This document shows, in pieces, positions 63,420-64,000 of a stretch of DNA of 64,000 bases. The stretch is from VYFG01 sp965248685 (lineage in GTDB: Bacteria > Pseudomonadota > Gammaproteobacteria > Arenicellales > Poriferihabitantaceae). The translations under genes and the position numbers were made by a program. Positions within the stretch are counted from its first letter, which is position 1, and each line of letters starts with the position of its first letter. Below the pieces are notes generated by a model. That model did not search any database. It saw only the letters and a program-made list of their open reading frames with translations, and was not told the DNA's origin. The stretch covers positions 1 to 64,000 of the forward strand of contig CBDFKC010000002.1 of assembly GCA_965248685.1 (NCBI GenBank). The letters are read 5' to 3'.

Positions 63420-64000
63420 ATGCCTTGGAATCAACCAGGATCCGGCGGCAATAACCGCGACCCATGGGGCCAGAATAATGGTTCAAACAATGGAGATCGA
63501 CGGGGGTCAAAAGACGGCCCCCCGGATATTGACGAAATTTTTAAAGACGCAAAGAACAAAATTGATTCCATGTTTGGAGGGCGTGGCGGCGGTTCCGGCA
63601 GTGGCCGTGGAACCCAGTCCCCCGGTCCAAGTGGAAAAATGGTCGGACTATTGGCTCTGGTCGGTATTGGCGTGTGGCTATTCAGTGGTTTTTATACTGT
63701 AGACCAGGGTGAGCAGGCGGTAGAACTGCAGTTTGGCGCCTACTCCGAAACCAAGGACGCAGGATTAAGATGGCATTTGCCAACACCAATTGAATCCGTT
63801 GAGCTCATTAATACTCAAAATGTGAATACCGTCGAGGTCGGGTATAGACAGGGTGGTCGGACGTTGCAAACGGTGCCGCGAGAGGCATTGATGCTGACCC
63901 AGGATGAAAACATTATCGATATACGGTTTGCAGTTCAATATGACATTAAAGAACCCAGGGATTTGCTGTTTAAAGTCAGTGAATATAATCCCAGGGATAT
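63420..64000 (+). CDS. hflK: FtsH modulator HflK, cut by the window end
   Basis: HflK forms an inner-membrane complex with HflC that modulates the FtsH protease. The ATG at 63420 starts MPWNQPGSGGNNRDPWGQNN, the Gly/Asn-rich cytosolic segment typical of HflK. One membrane span follows at about residues 75-92 (KMVGLLALVGIGVWLFSGFY), then the SPFH/band 7 domain (DQGEQAVELQFGAYSETKDAG, GLRWHLPTPIESVELI). The frame is open to base 64000, so the C-terminal half is missing. Usual neighbours hfq and hflX are not upstream; glnG lies 175 bases before. AGGAAA precedes the start. Confidence 0.93.
   Translation, partial: MPWNQPGSGGNNRDPWGQNNGSNNGDRRGSKDGPPDIDEIFKDAKNKIDSMFGGRGGGSGSGRGTQSPGPSGKMVGLLALVGIGVWLFSGFYTVDQGEQAVELQFGAYSETKDAGLRWHLPTPIESVELINTQNVNTVEVGYRQGGRTLQTVPREALMLTQDENIIDIRFAVQYDIKEPRDLLFKVSEYNPRD

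Overview
The window is a chromosomal segment of a non-enteric gammaproteobacterium. This rests on gene content and gene order: (iscA)-mtaB-ndk-rlmN-pilF-rodZ-hisS-yfgM-bamB-der-xseA, rpsP-rimM-trmD-rplS, recA-recX-alaS-lysC-csrA-tRNA-Ser-tRNA-Arg, yggS-proC-yggT next to pilT-pilU, and glnA-glnL-glnG all follow gammaproteobacterial patterns. A one-domain RelA with the EFDD motif and twitching-pilus ATPases fit too. Species cannot be fixed from sequence alone; the mix resembles uncultivated aquatic lineages (inference). No phage, CRISPR array, complete insertion sequence or rRNA operon was seen.

Layout. 0-0.95 kb: iscA and the start of mtaB carry four single-base losses, all explainable as shortened homopolymers. 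2-10.3 kb: nucleotide, tRNA/rRNA modification, pilus assembly lipoprotein, cell shape, HisRS, outer-membrane assembly and ribosome GTPase genes. 10.4-12.4 kb: a small inverted-repeat element, then xseA and a small lipoprotein gene on the minus strand. 12.5-20 kb: ribosomal protein/tRNA methylation operon, a secreted helical-repeat protein, xerD, yjbQ and relA. 20-23.5 kb: an aminotransferase, then a little-known membrane protein/small protein/Cache-HAMP trio. 24-31 kb: an accessory methylated-amine cluster (dehydrogenase, GlxA/AraC regulator, MttB-like methyltransferase, dimethylglycine/sarcosine dehydrogenase-type flavoprotein, cupin, HAD hydrolase). 31-35 kb: methyltransferase, sixA, recA-recX and a second copy of the small element. 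35-40 kb: alaS, lysC, csrA and two tRNA genes. 40-54 kb: PII protein, Sel1 protein, pyrE, ampG-like transporter, yggT-proC-yggS, pilT-pilU, a GTPase/membrane protein pair, argC and a class V aminotransferase. 54-64 kb: ttcA, AsmA-like protein, DUF938 methyltransferase, the glnA-glnL-glnG nitrogen regulon and the start of hflK.

How genes work together. The nitrogen genes form a readable circuit: two NtrC sites three helical turns apart and a sigma-54 promoter precede glnA, a strong terminator follows it, and a third NtrC site sits directly before glnL. A PII protein with the uridylylation tyrosine lies elsewhere in the window. The amine cluster looks like a regulated route for demethylating a betaine-type compound into the folate C1 pool. 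recA is preceded by a perfect 10-bp-arm palindrome overlapping its likely -10 element; it is not the enteric SOS box.

Most promising leads: the two-copy MITE-like element, the non-enteric recA operator, the MttB-like/flavoprotein cluster without a corrinoid protein gene, the membrane/HAMP trio, the extended CsrA, an intrinsic terminator embedded in the start of a secreted-protein gene, and a DUF2868 gene whose conserved 5' part lacks any usual start codon and is bounded by stops in all three frames.
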